A DNA stretch of 64,000 nucleotides from Strongyloides papillosus (lineage: Eukaryota > Nematoda > Chromadorea > Rhabditida > Strongyloididae), in NCBI GenBank assembly GCA_005656395.1, contig SRSI01000018.1, forward strand, positions 124,001 through 188,000. Reading direction: 5' to 3'. Positions 34,644-54,792 of the stretch are shown piece by piece. Below the pieces are notes generated by a model. The model ran no database searches, was not told the origin of the DNA, and saw nothing but the letters and a program-made list of their open reading frames with translations. Made by a program: the position numbers and the translations under genes. Position 1 is the first letter of the stretch; each line of letters begins with the position of its first letter.

Positions 34644-37600
34644 ATTTCATAGATATTTATAAATTAGTACTAATACAAATACAACACACAAAAGCTTCTA
34701 AAAATAAAGGAAAAGTTTGATAACACGTTACTTTATAAATAGCTTTTTGTCGTCGAGACAGAATATATATATAGATAGATAGAAAAAATACAAATTATTG
34801 ATCGATGTGTGTCCTAAATTTTCAAAGATTTTCCCGCTTCATAATAGCTAGCCTGTGTAATTTAAATAATATGTCAAATGAGAGTAAGAGTAAATAATGA
34901 GTATTAAAATTTTCTAAGGGATATGTAATATAATTATAAAAGTTTATTATTATGAAAATATGTTATTAAAAAAGCGAAAAAAATATTTTATGTCCTTAAT
35001 AAAAAAGCGCAATTAATCTACACCCCCGGTCAGAAGTCGGTGGCGTCCCGGCGACGCGATACTATGAATTATAGTGTGATGTAACAGAAAATGGTGGTAG
35101 TGTAGAGATGAATATATAAAAAAATTTACGCTTCTTCGTTAAGAAGTATAAAAGATGCGGCGGAGGGGACGGTGGTCGCAAGTACGGTTATTTTTGCCAT
35201 GTTTAAAAGGACAGCTGCGATAACATTCCCTCCACAAGCTGTCAAGGCTCTCCTGTACTACCATACTATTTTCAGAGGTGGAAGCAACAAAAGGTGGATG
35301 GATTCGGTGAGGTGGTGATGACTGTGTCTCTCGCAATGGATGACGCAAATATAATATAATAAATGATGGTGGAGAAAGAAGGTCGGTCAGACAAACAGGG
35401 ATATACACAAATTGAGGAGGGAACCGCGCGTTCCGGTATAAAAGTTTTTTCATTTTTTTTTGTTGTTATGCAAGAATTTGGATAATAAGTATTAGGAAAG
35501 TTTACCCCCACATATATATACGGAGATATAGACTTGTGTATTACTATAAACAATAAATGATGCTTCTAATTAAATGTAAAGTTATGCTAAGATGTGGAAA
35601 AATTTTCTCCTTAGCTACATGACATATAATAAATATACATAAACCAAATATAATACACTATTGTGTAAATTACTAATTATATCTCCTACTAATATATAGT
35701 AATGAAAAGTAATTCTATTAGAGTACAATTACTACCATAAAATACATATTATTGATATATAATTGACTTCAAACTAAAAATAACCTTGTAAAGAGTTGAT
35801 AAAAAAACTTAGAGTTAACCTAAATTTCAGTTAATAAGTAAAAAAAATTACATTCCATTAATAATGATAAAATACCCAAGAAAAATGCCTACGTAAATAA
35901 TATTATTACTATAAAATTAAAAGATGACACGGAGAGAAGAAAAAAAAATAGACATCTAAAGTAAAAACAAAAAAAATCCATTTCAAAAGAAGTTAAAACA
36001 AAATTAGATAAATGATATTTCATAATGAATTAGCCCAAAAAGCAGCATCAAAATTCCAATAGATGTTTCTTTAACAGAACTTACCATAATCCACCACTTT
36101 TGATATATAGCAATATTTTATAATACGGGTGAGATTTTTTTTCCCCTTCAACAACTGTATTATTTTTAATGGTTTAAATGCAAAGATTGCAAGAAAACTT
36201 TAAACTCTCCTAACGACTATTAAGATATTAGATGTATGTGTTTTTTGAACTATGGCTGTTAGGGCTATGTTATATCATCATAATTGAAAGGTCATGTAAA
36301 AAATATTAATATTATAAATTATATTGTTTAGATATGTACAAAGGGGGACGATATGGAGAGAGAGAGATTTTTTGATTTTTATAAGGTATATGTTGGATGT
36401 AATTTATTTTTTAATTTAAATTATGTGTATTGTTATTTATTGTATATAATATAAATGGAGGATAGATACTCACTCTCAATCAGGCCATATAATGATAATA
36501 TTTTTTGGAGATTGCTTTGTCTAGAATAAAATATAGAGCGATAAAAAAAATTTGTTTAATGATAAGAGAATAACAACGAAAAAAAGTATAAAAATTGTGT
36601 GAGATAGAGTAATAATAGTAATGAGGATTCTGTGTAATGAAAAAAAAATTTTTATATGTACATGTCCTTAATCATCGATCTTTTTTGGGGAAAAGGACAC
36701 AGAAAAACGGTATATATGTACCCCCTTTGAAGATTGTAACAATAGAATACATTATATGCATTAATAATTAAAATCTAATAAAAGTTTTAGTATACTTCCA
36801 AAAATTGAAACAGTATCTCTTGGTGTTATCTTAGTATGGTGGTGTTGTAGACATAATGAAAAATTATGCGTATAAAATTTAGTTTACTTTTTAATAAGGG
36901 GTACTTGGAGGGTAAAATATATAAAAATTATATAAGATTTTGTTTCTCATATATATCTATATATCTTTATCTCTCCTTCCTGCGCCATCAAGAGGAAGGG
37001 AGAAGGAAAAATTAAGATAGACAAAAAATGATGTATAGACAGTATAGAAAAATGAAGAAAAAAAGAATTAAAAATATTGATAAATAATGCTGGAGCATTT
37101 TTTAGAGAGGATAAACAAATTGTTAATTATAAACATAGTGACGCATAAAAAAAATTCCAACGATATCATATTCATAGATACATGAATAATAACCTATACA
37201 TCTCCACCATCTTATATATCCCTTCAAATACATTAAAAAAAAGAACAAAACAAAAATTAGTACACTTTATTAAATTAAAAAAAAATTCTTTTTACAAAAT
37301 TTAGCACTTAAGGAGGTTAAACGTATTATATATATAAAAATTTTGTCCAAGTAGTTTTATAATATATTGTGTATATATATATATATTGGAGAGAGTATAA
37401 TATGACTGACTATGAATCAACCCATATAATATTTTTTTATACATGTGTTCTTTGACTGTCTCTTGTAGGAGTATATAGTATATGACTTTTTAGTAGTATA
37501 CTTGAAGAATAAATAATATAAATCTTATTAAGAGTATATAAATATTGGTTTTTAAATCTTAATTTGATAACTGAATGTTTTTTGTTTTGGTGTGTATGTG

Positions 37601-37783
37601 TGGAACTCGTACGATTTCAAATGTTGTTTGGAGAGAAGGAAAAGGTTTTTGTAAAAGATGGTTCTCTTTTGGTGATTGGAGTTTATGATAATTATTGTTG
37701 AGGTTGATAGAGAAATCAAAAAATGCTGCATGTATTTGGGTTATTGTGAAATGTGTATTGAATATCCATCACATATATCATCC
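34644..37783. other. 3.1-kb gene-free region between MEP-1-like (-) and TRIP12 (-)
   Basis: It contains the promoter side of the MEP-1-like gene and the 3' end of TRIP12. There are many TATATA, GAGAGA and TGTGTG tracts. A short GC-rich, palindrome-containing block at 35021-35075 and a perfect 6-bp-stem hairpin CTTCTT-CGTT-AAGAAG at 35131-35146 stand out. The open frames at 35139-35553 show no recognisable protein. Confidence 0.45.
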
Positions 37784-40700
37784 TTATGTGAGGTGGAAAC
37801 TGTAAATATGACTGAGAGCAGCATCAAACTTAGAAAGAAATACTTCCTTTGTGGAGTAGGGTGGTATCTTAAGGTAATTATAACAGGTCATCGCAGAAGG
37901 TAACTCCTCATCATTCTTCCCGTTACTTGCAGTCTTCTTGACAATCGTCAATGCCGGACACAACGATCTAAAACCACCCACCGGTAGACGTGGTGATCCC
38001 GTCACAAACTGAAGGAATTTTCTCCTCTAAAAAACAAAAATCATTAATAAAACATCTTAACACTACAAAATAAACAAACATTTTCTCCATCAAACTCAAA
38101 CAACATCTCAATTAACCATTTAACTTGTGTAGAGTCATGAGAATACCCATGATCAGGTTTAAAGGCTTTCTTTAATGTCTCAATCTCCCAAAACTCATCA
38201 TTGGCTATTGGATTGACACCCCCAACCAGTAATCCTAACTCCTCCGGGTAGAATATCTTCATCTTGTTCACGTTTATTATTGCCTCAAATCCATTCTTCA
38301 TTGCCTCCATCTCGGAGATGATTCCTTCTTTCAGGATCCAGTGTGTTACTAGTTTAACGAATTGGGAGACATTGTCCTTTGTCACCAACTTATTCTTACC
38401 ACCTTTTATCAGTTCAAATGAATCATTTCCTGGGAGGGTAAAGAATTGATATACTGCTTCAAAGTCTTTCTCATCTGTTTCCATTAACTTTTTCAATGTA
38501 TCATAAAGTAACTCATCCACCTCCTCAAGGTCTGCAAAAGTAAATGTATTCATATCATTGAGGAGCCATTTAAAGATAACATTGTTAAATGGAATATCAA
38601 GCATTCTATTATCATAAAGGGTCTGTCCCATCAATCTCCCAAGCATCTCCATCTTCTTGATTCTTGCTTCTTTAGTCTTACTATGATTGGAATGCGAGAT
38701 GGCCGGGTACAATCCATTATCAGCATACGTATACTCATCCTCAATATTCTGATCAGAGGTTGTTGGTCTCCTTACAGGTGTCCCTCTCCACAATTTCAAT
38801 GAATGTTTCTGAAGTTCATTAGAAATCAAAGAGTAAAACTCCAATGTCGGTCCGTATCCAGTACCGACTTCTCCCTCAAATTCAACATCCATATAAACGC
38901 GAGAGGTATTACTGGCAGAAAGGATACTCTGTGCCTGTTTCAGGATAGAATCCCTCTTGATGACAACCTTTTTCTTCTCTCTATTCGGGAGGTATTTACT
39001 ACCACCTTCCTGATCATTCTCATCAGCACCCCCAGATTGGGCCATATGCACCATGGCGCGGTCCTTGCCAAAGGCGGAGAAGTAGAAGAAGTTCCTCCTT
39101 GTTGAGAATGAAAATATAAATGGGACTTGGTGGATTAACTCAACCAACCATGGAGGGAAGGATTGTGTACAGATAGCTACAAAGTCACTTAACTGTCTCG
39201 TTGCTTTTGCATTCAATTTGGAGGAGACAAATGCCGAATTTGGTAGTAATGATTTGTGAGTTATTGGCAGGGAATCTTCACTTGAGAATAAGGTCCAATA
39301 AAACTTGTTCAATCCATATAAGACTTTAAGGAGTATAATTGAGGACAGGGATGGGTCTGGGATTGAGAGACTAACACTACTTCCCAGGTATTTGTCCAAT
39401 TGATTTGGTATCTCAGGAATTTTTCCATCAATCCACAAACTATCACAAGGCTTGTTTTTGTAATCTTTCTTTGTTCGTTTCTTTTCATTGAAATTGAATA
39501 AACTATTTCCAAAACCAAGGTTAAAGGTAAATGGTGATGATCTGGTATTGCTATCGGTGGATGATGATGTTGAAGTAGTACTATCTCTTTGTTGTTGTTG
39601 ATTAGTATTGTCAACGGCACGATAATACATAGTAAAACAGTTACTCCAAATATTAGATGGTAAATGTGTGTCATCAGACTTCAAATTCAATCCATAAGTC
39701 CTAACAGCCTGTAACATAGTCATCTCCTTCGGTATGGCTTTATCATTAATCAACAACTCAACCTGTCCCTGGTATGTAGAGACCTTCCCTCTATTCTTAC
39801 TAATCCTTTCCTCAAGTTCCTCATCAGTCATCATATCAGCATCAGATGAATCCTCAGCCTCATCATTGACATTCTTCTGACTACCAATACCCCTCTCAAA
39901 GAGGTACCTCAAAATAGAATTAATCGTCGTGAAGGCATCAACCTTAATAGGTGTATTAGAATGTCTCCAATCCCCAAGTTTCATACAACTCGGATGTTTC
40001 TTCAATTGACACCTAATCTGATGTTGATTAAAAAACTTCATTGCAGCAAGGCCCTGCAACGAGGATGAGGAGGATGAAACTAAGTCAAAAGTCTTAACCT
40101 GAAACTGCTCCAGCTGGTTGACGGCCGAGACAACCTTATTAACAAATATTCCAAACTTCCTCGATGCATCTACGTAATCCTCCAGTCTCGTGATTTTAAA
40201 CCCGTTATTTGTTGTAAGGTTAAAGAAAACACCCATAAAATTTTGTAATCTATTGTATCTACATGCCATCCTGTCGGGGGATGTGTCTGTTAAGTATTCT
40301 GTTAGAGCTCCTATCAAACCGGATTTCGTTATTTGGAAGGGGGAGATGTCGTTACTCATGAAGATATCCATCATCTCTTTGATTACCTGTGGTTTGGTGT
40401 CGATACTTTTGTCTTTAAGTGAAGTGGCGATTTCGGTTAGGGAATCTACTATGCTGTCTGTGGAGTGGCATCCTGGGACCCCGTCCTTGAAGCAATAGGT
40501 GTCCAGGAGGTATTTTGTCTCTGCAGCAATCCAGGGTTTGATGGTTTCTTCCACTACGTTGCTTTTTCCGTTTCCAGAACCTATTTTTTGGAGACCAACA
40601 TTCGTTGCCTGTGCCTGTGGTGGAACAGATGAGGAGGTTCCCTGTTGGCCGTTGAACCAATTAGTTATATGAGCTATATTATCGCGTGTAGCATTGACAT

Positions 40701-43700
40701 TAGGGATCATCTGTGGTCTCATGACATACTGCATAGGTGATGGATGTGTCGGGATACTGGATGAGGTTCCCCCCATGTATGAAGGAACACTAATTCCATA
40801 ATTAGGTATATGTGGTTGCATCCTTGAAAGGTACATATTATCCATAAATTGTCTGTGATATTGTTGTTCCAAAGCATGAATTGTTGGTGGTCCACCACTA
40901 GTGGTACGAGATGATGGTGTGGGTAAATATGGATTATTTACATGGTAACCAAAATCGCTCCTTCCCGTAGGGTAAATAATACGTTGTGGTTCGGTGTTGA
41001 TAGGTTGTGGGAAGGAAACCCTTTGTTGGTTAAGATTCCCGGTATTTGTATCAAATGAAATTTGTTGCGCCATCATAGGTTGACTATTATTATAATTATT
41101 ATCTCCGGAGAGTGCCTCAGTATCGATATTAGCTGACTGCCCCAATGGTTTAACAGTACTATCCTTAATATGTGAGAGTTTCTCAATCTCAAAAAAGACA
41201 CCATCCCTCTTGAAGATGGTCGTAAAAACATTAGGGAACTTCTCAATCAAAATATGAACAATCTGAATTGCCGAAACAACAATACCCATATCCCTTTTAC
41301 TGTTACTTAAAGTGGAAAGACAATTCGCAAGGTACCCAGAAAACTGGAGTCGCGAGACAAGCTCCTGGGACTCCTCACTATCATCCAAAGCTGCAATCAT
41401 CCGCATCATTACTCGTAGTGATTTGTAACGTAAATGAAATGATGAAAGGTTTTCACCAATCTGGACAAGTATTGGGAACAAAAGTTGAATTGCAACTAAA
41501 ATTGGTTTTGGATTACTTTTTAGTAATTCTTTTCTCTCATCCACCTCCACCTCTTCCATGGGTGTGAAGGCTGATGGTGTGGCATCCGAAACATGGATAG
41601 GAGTTGGCTTTTCAATACCCTTAACTGTTAATTTCCTATCAATATTATATGCGATCTTGGAGGCACGTTGTTCAATGGTACTGGTACGAAGATTGACATG
41701 CCAACCAAAATATTCACTACCACTGACGTTAAAAGTAAATTCAACCTCACCGGCAATTTGTTTCTTTTCAATGAACATATTATCCTGTGCCGACATACTC
41801 CTCCAGTTACCATCTCTCTCCACAAACCAAGACATACACTGTTCAAACTGTTGCGGAGCTTGTTGTTGTTGTTCCTGAGAAAAAAGAGCAGCCTCCAAAT
41901 TCCTCCATCTCGAAGGTCCACCACTACTACCCCCCTCCATGACAGGAATCATACTCGAGGAGATGGGCATCGAAAAACTAATAGGTTGACCGGTAACTGA
42001 AAGTGCATGAACAAGTGCATTATGTGGTACAGCTCTATGTAAAACAGTAGAAGATAACGAAATCGGATTACTACCACTACCCCCTCCAGAAGCTTTGGTT
42101 CTTCATATACACAGCCACAACCTGGTCAATAGTATCATTCAACTGAAATACCCCATCTGTAGCGAGGTCAGGTATCAGTTCACCCATAAGTTGTATCAAT
42201 TCGAATAACTGATTTGGTGGTCTACTAACAAAATCTACCCCTGAATACTCTTTCTTTTCACACTTCCCAACTATTAGGAGGCGGATGGTTTGGGCGAAGT
42301 CGAGTTTTGACAATAATACCACAGCTTTATCAGTGCACTTTGAACATATTTGGCGGATCATCTTGATAAGATTCTGAAATGTGTTTGTTGACTAGTGAAT
42401 TCCCCTGAATGGTAAGGATATTCTGGACGGCTTTCAGTAACTCATCATCATTTCCAATCAATTGACGTAGGCAAATTGGATTTCCTTGTAAATTCTCGAC
42501 GGCTCTATAAAAAAATGTGCAAATACTCTCAAGAATCCTCTTATCATCTTCCCCATTCAGTCTACAAACCAAATACGATACACTATCCTTTATTAAATCA
42601 AATTCATTAGTCGTAATGTGGTTAGCGCAATTAGCTGCAATCTGAAAAGCCAATCTCTGTGAAGGCATAGAAAAAAAGTCAACATGCGAGATGGCAGCTG
42701 GGATCCCTCCGGCGTTCAGGACTAATTTGGCACTCCTTCTGGTTATGTGTTCCAGGGCAATAAGACACTGCTCTGCCACATCGATACACTCTATCCTTTC
42801 TAATTTCTGTAAAAGATATGGTACTGTTTCATTGACTATTGTGTAGGTTCTGGGAAGAACTTCTAAAAGATTTGAGATACATCTTGAAGCAACAAGCATT
42901 AACTCGTAGTTGTGTTCCTTTTGGAGGAGTTGGATGAGGATTTGGACTATTTCTTTTATTGGAAATGGTGGCATGTTGTCTTCGTTGTGCATGATTAGGG
43001 TTTCTGCTAAATCATTTGCTGCCGTCAACTGGATGAGCTCCTCATTTGAAGTAAGGTCCTCCATTATCTTAGCTGGATGTCCACTCAATCCCGAACCCCC
43101 AAACATAGACATTCTCGGTCCCAGGAAACTCATTAATTGCCTTCCAGCGGCATGAGCAAGATTACTGGCTCCCGATGATGAAGATCCACCACTAAAGGTA
43201 TTTGCATATGGAATAAAAGGTTTCGGTACCGATGACGGTCCCCCAGAGGTAAAAGAACCACTACTACTATCCCCAGACATCCCTAACATTGAAGAAGCAC
43301 TCTTCCTACTACTACTTCCTTTACATTCTCCCGTTTTAATACTTGTTGTTGGTATGTTGTCATTGGAGGACGAAGACGATGACGAGAAGGAGGACTCATC
43401 ATTGGAAGCACGATTTTTTTTGGCTTTCGATAAATTAATGGATGATGGAAGAATCCTACCAGCAGCTCTACGGCACCTTGAGACTTTTGAGGATGCTGAG
43501 AGAGTTGATGAGGAATCCGAGGATGCCGGTGAGGGGCGAGAGTTTATGATTCCATCAACGATATCCATAGCTTCGTTTTCGGTGATGTTTAGATCATCTA
43601 TTATAGCAGGTGACTCAGAGGAGGACGAGGATATCGAGGATGTTGATATCCCGTCCTCATTGACAGTTTCGTTAAAATTATCCGTGGTGGTAGAAGAAAC

Positions 43701-46700
43701 CTAAAAGTATAGAGATATTATTAGAAGAAATCTTGCATATGATGAAATATGATAATTAAAATAAAAAAAGAGTTATTAAAGATTGGCAAAAACGATATAT
43801 ATATATATAAATAATGAAATGCATTAAGATTATAAAGCTTAAAGACAGTGCAAGGACAGAATTATGTGCCAAAGAAATGTGGCAGACTCTTAAAAATGTA
43901 TTATCCCCCCTGATAAAAAACATTACATTAAAATGTGCCTGTTTTATGCTGTCTCAATTTTATGTGTTTTCAAGGCACAATCCACATACACATATATAAA
44001 CTCTTAAGGATATAATAAAAAATAATAATAAATAAAAACAGAACAATTTCCAACTTGTTCCTTTAAATCTATTGAAAAATACATAATAATTCAATTATAT
44101 ATATTGAATGGTTGTGAAAAACAACAACCCTACACATATAAGGGGTGAAAGATTGTTTCATATATGTATAATTGTGACTACAACTAAAACTGGCTTACAA
44201 CGCAAGAGGCAGATGTGTGTTGATATTATATAGAACATAAAAATCTATCTTGAAAACATTTTTGGAGGTCAGAAAGATATTTTTGACAATTTTTCACAAA
44301 AACACTTGTATATGTGAAATTTTAGCCATGAAATATGAGAGGAAGGAAAAATGCGTATTGTAACAATGAAATGATGTATGTTTCAAAAATAGGGAAATGG
44401 AGGAGTCCTCTTTTTGAGATGCATACCAATGAGAGGCAGTAGTACCAGATAACAAGAGCCTTTTGGTGGTGAATTATGGAGTGTATATGAGGGATAAATG
44501 TGCATTGATAGATTTACCTATAAATATAAATAAAACTTCTCCACTTAATAATAAAGGGTATAATAAATAGAATGGGCTTGAAGTGAGTATATCTATCAGT
44601 GGTTATGATGATAATAATTAATTTTTAAATACAAATAATAGCTGATAAGGTAAACATGAAAGTGAATGTGGTGATGGACAGTTTGGGAACGAATGAGGTG
44701 CCTGTTAGAAATGGATATGGTTCGGAGAGAGAGAGAGAAAGATAAAAAATAAGGATATAAGCATAAGATAACTGAATTTGATAAGAGACATAGTGTCAAC
44801 CCTATCCATGAGAACAGTCCCAAAACAAATATCCCCAAAACTTCCTAATCATGGAACATAATCCAAATTTTTTAACATTATAATTCCTAATCTAATGAAA
44901 AAACATTCCACATCGCAAACAACAACTACAACTTGCCCCTTGCGCATTTCATTCCACATAATAAACCTAATTCAGGCAGAGTCATAGTTAAAGATTGCAT
45001 TTTCTCGTGTAGGAGGTTCTCCTTTATACTCTTCATCAGTCCAAGGCAAGAAATGTAAATAGAAATAGTTGTAAAGTGTTGAGACCTTCATTTATAATAT
45101 ACATCTATCTACACTAACGCAATGCTCCTATGTACTACCTCTTAATTTGAGCCGGAAAGATAGAGATGTGTTTTTGAAGGTATGCTTTTAATAATAATAA
45201 GGTTGAAACAGAAGTAATAGATATGATATCGTTGATTTGAGATAGAAGTATAATATGTGTATATTTGAACATTGATTAGGGGAAAAAGATACAACAACCT
45301 TCTAGACAATGTTCAGATTGTGGAAAAAGGAGAATATGTTGAATGATGTAGGAGAGATAGACGACACGGTCGTTGTGTGTGATGTGAGACGGTAGAAAAA
45401 AAACATATGACGACGATTGGAATTTTATAGCAATCATATTATGATAGTCATAAAGTAATATATTTAAGTATGATATTGTGATAATAATATTAGTATATTA
45501 TCAAACAACTTCGTTTCGAGAAAAAACTAGTTGAATGATTATAATCACCATTAAATAATATGTAGATTGAATAGTAGTAAAAAAAAAAGAATAGCTCATT
45601 AAATTTAGGAACATAAAGAAAAAACAAAGATTCTAGAACAATAAAACAATAACCTATAAAGAAAGGACATCAACTCTGGATTAGATATATGCAGTAGAAA
45701 AACATATGATAGTTCTAACAGTTGATGAAATGATAGAAAGACACTATACTACCGCGTGACAACACCACCACATACTCTTTCTGGAGTAACTAACGATTGT
45801 GTTTATTACTACAATGTTGCAATATATTTTATCTGTTTTTATTTATCTATTTGTATATATATAACAACGAATTGTAGTGTTGTCAAAATATATTTATATA
45901 TGTATATGGGGACAGAAAACAAACCAAATTTGTACCACCAAAAACGATAACAGGATTATAATATCAGAAACATAAAAATATTTTAACATATATTTGTTGG
46001 TGTATATATGTGTATACATATATATCTTTGAAAAAGCCTCTTGGTATACTTAAAAAGACTAAACTTTTTAAAATATACATTGTGATGGTAAAAAAAGAAG
46101 GTTCACGTCTCGTTCCCTCTCGTTTGCGGAGATAGATGATATATACTCAGAAAAACAAAAATTACTCCATTGTAAAGGAGAAACTCTCACACAACCCTAC
46201 ATATCTTCACTGGTTTTCTTCTACTACCCTCTCTCTCGTTTAATAGAGACATTTTCCTTTCCCTTTTTCCTGTATCCTATCCTATATATATATATAATAT
46301 AATGTTACATTGCAAAATTTAAAAACTTCAAATGACTTTGTGTTATATAATGAAACAACACACATAAATCTATCTTACAAAATCGATTTTTAAATGGAAG
46401 TCCTACATTAGACAACAAAGAAAGGGTAAACAATAAAGGGGAGATTAAAGCAAAAATCACACCTTCCATCAAAGTGTAAAACCAATATTAGATAAATATA
46501 AAGGATATCGTTAATGAGAACACACACGTTACATAAACATATACTAATATAACAATAACAAATGGAGGAAGCAAATTATAATCTATGGTATTATAGTAAT
46601 TTTCGATTAATATAAACTTTACTCAAAATGGTAATCCCTAAATTGTCAAAAACTAAAATGTTACTACATATGTGAATCTCCAGAAGATATATACTCTACT

Positions 46701-48578
46701 ACTGATTATTGATGATGGTGGTTATTGGTCTCATACGTATCTATGTACATGTCTCTTCCTCTGTGTGTGTCGTCACAATATATTTCATAAAACAACATCT
46801 AAATGTTTATATGTAATTCCAAAAATAATTAAAAAGTTTGAATGCAAAAGTTTCAAGGATCTCCCACAAACAAAACAGGAACAGTATATAATTAATAAAT
46901 TTAGATAGTAAAAAAATATTTAAAAAACATGAAGACTCCAGAGGTGGTTTGTAGCAAATAGAGATATATGTGGTGTTAAGGAAATATTATATTCTATCAC
47001 ATGGGTTGTCGATATGGTTATATATACATAATATTACATATATACACATATATATCGATATATAATGCATAAATACATATAAATTAATCGACACTCTCTC
47101 TCAAATATACAATGGAAAAGTGAAATTTTAATAAATGAATATATATGAATGAGTAAAAGGGTAAAAAGCACTGTGAAAAATTTAAAAATTGAGTTACCAC
47201 CTGATCATCTGACTATATGGTGTATATGTGGCTTAATGAAAACTAAATTTGATTTTGAAGAAGCAAGTCTTAAACAGATGTCTGGTGTGTGTGTGTGTGT
47301 AAAAAAAGAAGGAAAATAATTGTTGTGGTGGTGTTGTGTATGTATGTGTGTTATAGAAACAAAAATTATGTGTATATAAAAAGCCTTCCAAAAAATGTTA
47401 AATAATATTGAAAAAACATAACAGTATCAAAGGCTCCCTGTAATGGCTGGAAATGTTTTTTTATTGGGGAGGATAAAGGACACATTTGACAAAAAAATAA
47501 ATATTTATAAATGCTGAAGTGTAGTTAACGATGGAGGTGATTAAAGATTGTTAATGATAAAGATTAACATATTGAGCTCCCTATATCTGTATCGACAATA
47601 CGCAAATAGAGGAAGACTAATCTATCACCAAATTATCCTATCAAACAAAATAACCTTATTTAAGAGAAATTTCTAATCCCCCAACTACGTCTCAAGTATT
47701 ATCCTATATTAGCACTGAAGTTAAAAGAAATATTTTGTTTTTATTACAACTGTAAAAAACAAAATAAAATAAATGCGTAATTTTCCTTCACATATTCTCA
47801 TATAACTAAATAGAACGGAGGAAAAAAATAAAGTGTTTACAGGGGAGGGGAGTAGAAACAAAAACAAAAAACATATATATAAAAGATAAAATGTTATGGT
47901 GGTGTCAAAAAAAAGTAAAATTGTGTCTAGATGGAAAAATAAAATACATCTTATATGTCAAAACATGTAATATCTCCTACATATATTCAAAGGTTGTATG
48001 TAGCATTATGATTTTTTTGTCATCGTATCGTTTGAATGATAAATTAAACGTACCTTGTTTTTGGTAACACTCCTATTACCACCTTGTGAATTGGTATCAG
48101 AGGTTAGAATTCTCCCTAATTCCGTGTTTGAATAATTAGGAACGTCATCTTCCTTCTCCAGTAACTTTTTCAATGAAACATGCTGGTTGTTGGGTAAATA
48201 ACCATCATTACTCTGTCTGGTGATGGTTTTCTGTGCCTCCAATAACTTTGTTTGGGCCCTTGTCAGCATCTTGTCTGGTATATCACTACATGTAGGTGCT
48301 CCACCACCACCACCACCATTATTTCTTACGCAATTTTCCTCATTGATTTGAAATTTGTTTATTGGTCCAGGTTCCTCGTAATTGTTACAACCATCATCCT
48401 TACCACTTGAATTCATCTTCTTAATCTTCTTATTCGTACCACCACTCTTCTTCATCTCATCACTTAACCTCTTCCTACTCGTAGAATGTCTTCCTCCACC
48501 TACCGTGGATGGAGGAATCAATGTTTCAGGTGCCTTGGAATTTCCGACCTCCTCAATTGAACTGTCAGATTGACTCAT
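37784..48578 (-). CDS. TRIP12: TRIP12/UFD4-type HECT E3 ubiquitin ligase, with two single-base frame breaks
   Basis: complement(join(37784..38026, 38080..43700, 48054..48578)), about 2128 aa; introns of 53 nt and 4353 nt, both phase 0. The TRIP12/UFD4 family attaches ubiquitin to N-degron and ubiquitin-fusion substrates and limits chromatin ubiquitin signalling. Exon 1 encodes a Ser/Lys/Arg-rich disordered N terminus. Exon 2 begins with more Ser-rich sequence. An ARM/HEAT region follows (about 385-700; [27 protein letters not shown], then [14 protein letters not shown]), then a WWE-type domain (about 795-850; [13 protein letters not shown]), then the HECT domain from about 1770 ([20 protein letters not shown]). 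The last exon carries LPVGGFRSL and the catalytic Cys in MTCYNYL, 33 residues from the end. One-base insertions break the frame near 42383 and 42094; on either side the alignment to the family continues without loss. Confidence 0.88.
43701..48053 (-). other. Exceptionally long first intron of the TRIP12 homologue
   Basis: 4353 nt, against 38-98 nt for the introns seen elsewhere apart from the repeated-module gene (about 257 nt). Donor AAG|GTACG at 48053, acceptor TTTTAG ending at 43701. The inside is AT-rich with microsatellite-like tracts (GA around 44728, TG at 47283-47300, TATA at many places). Open frames inside (44596, 45756, 46672) show no coding character. It may hold enhancers or a small RNA gene, but none was recognised. 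Confidence 0.7.

Positions 48579-54792
<6,214 letters not shown>

Noticed and set aside
35139..35553. Two overlapping minus-strand frames upstream of the MEP-1-like gene
   Set aside because: No domain, no splice-consistent structure; composition explained by local pyrimidine richness.
37365..37390. TA-dinucleotide tracts as possible replication origin or special element
   Set aside because: Short (AT)n runs are common throughout this AT-rich window and carry no specific signal.
37676..37903. Plus-strand frame at the end of TRIP12
   Set aside because: Antisense to the last HECT exon, which carries the catalytic Cys.
42362..42400. A spliced intron ending at TTTCAG in TRIP12 to explain the frame change
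   Set aside because: The only usable donor would give a 19-nt intron, and the family alignment needs exactly the residues that would be removed.
44596..46908. Several frames inside the TRIP12 first intron
   Set aside because: Low-complexity, no conserved motif, codon use unlike real genes here.
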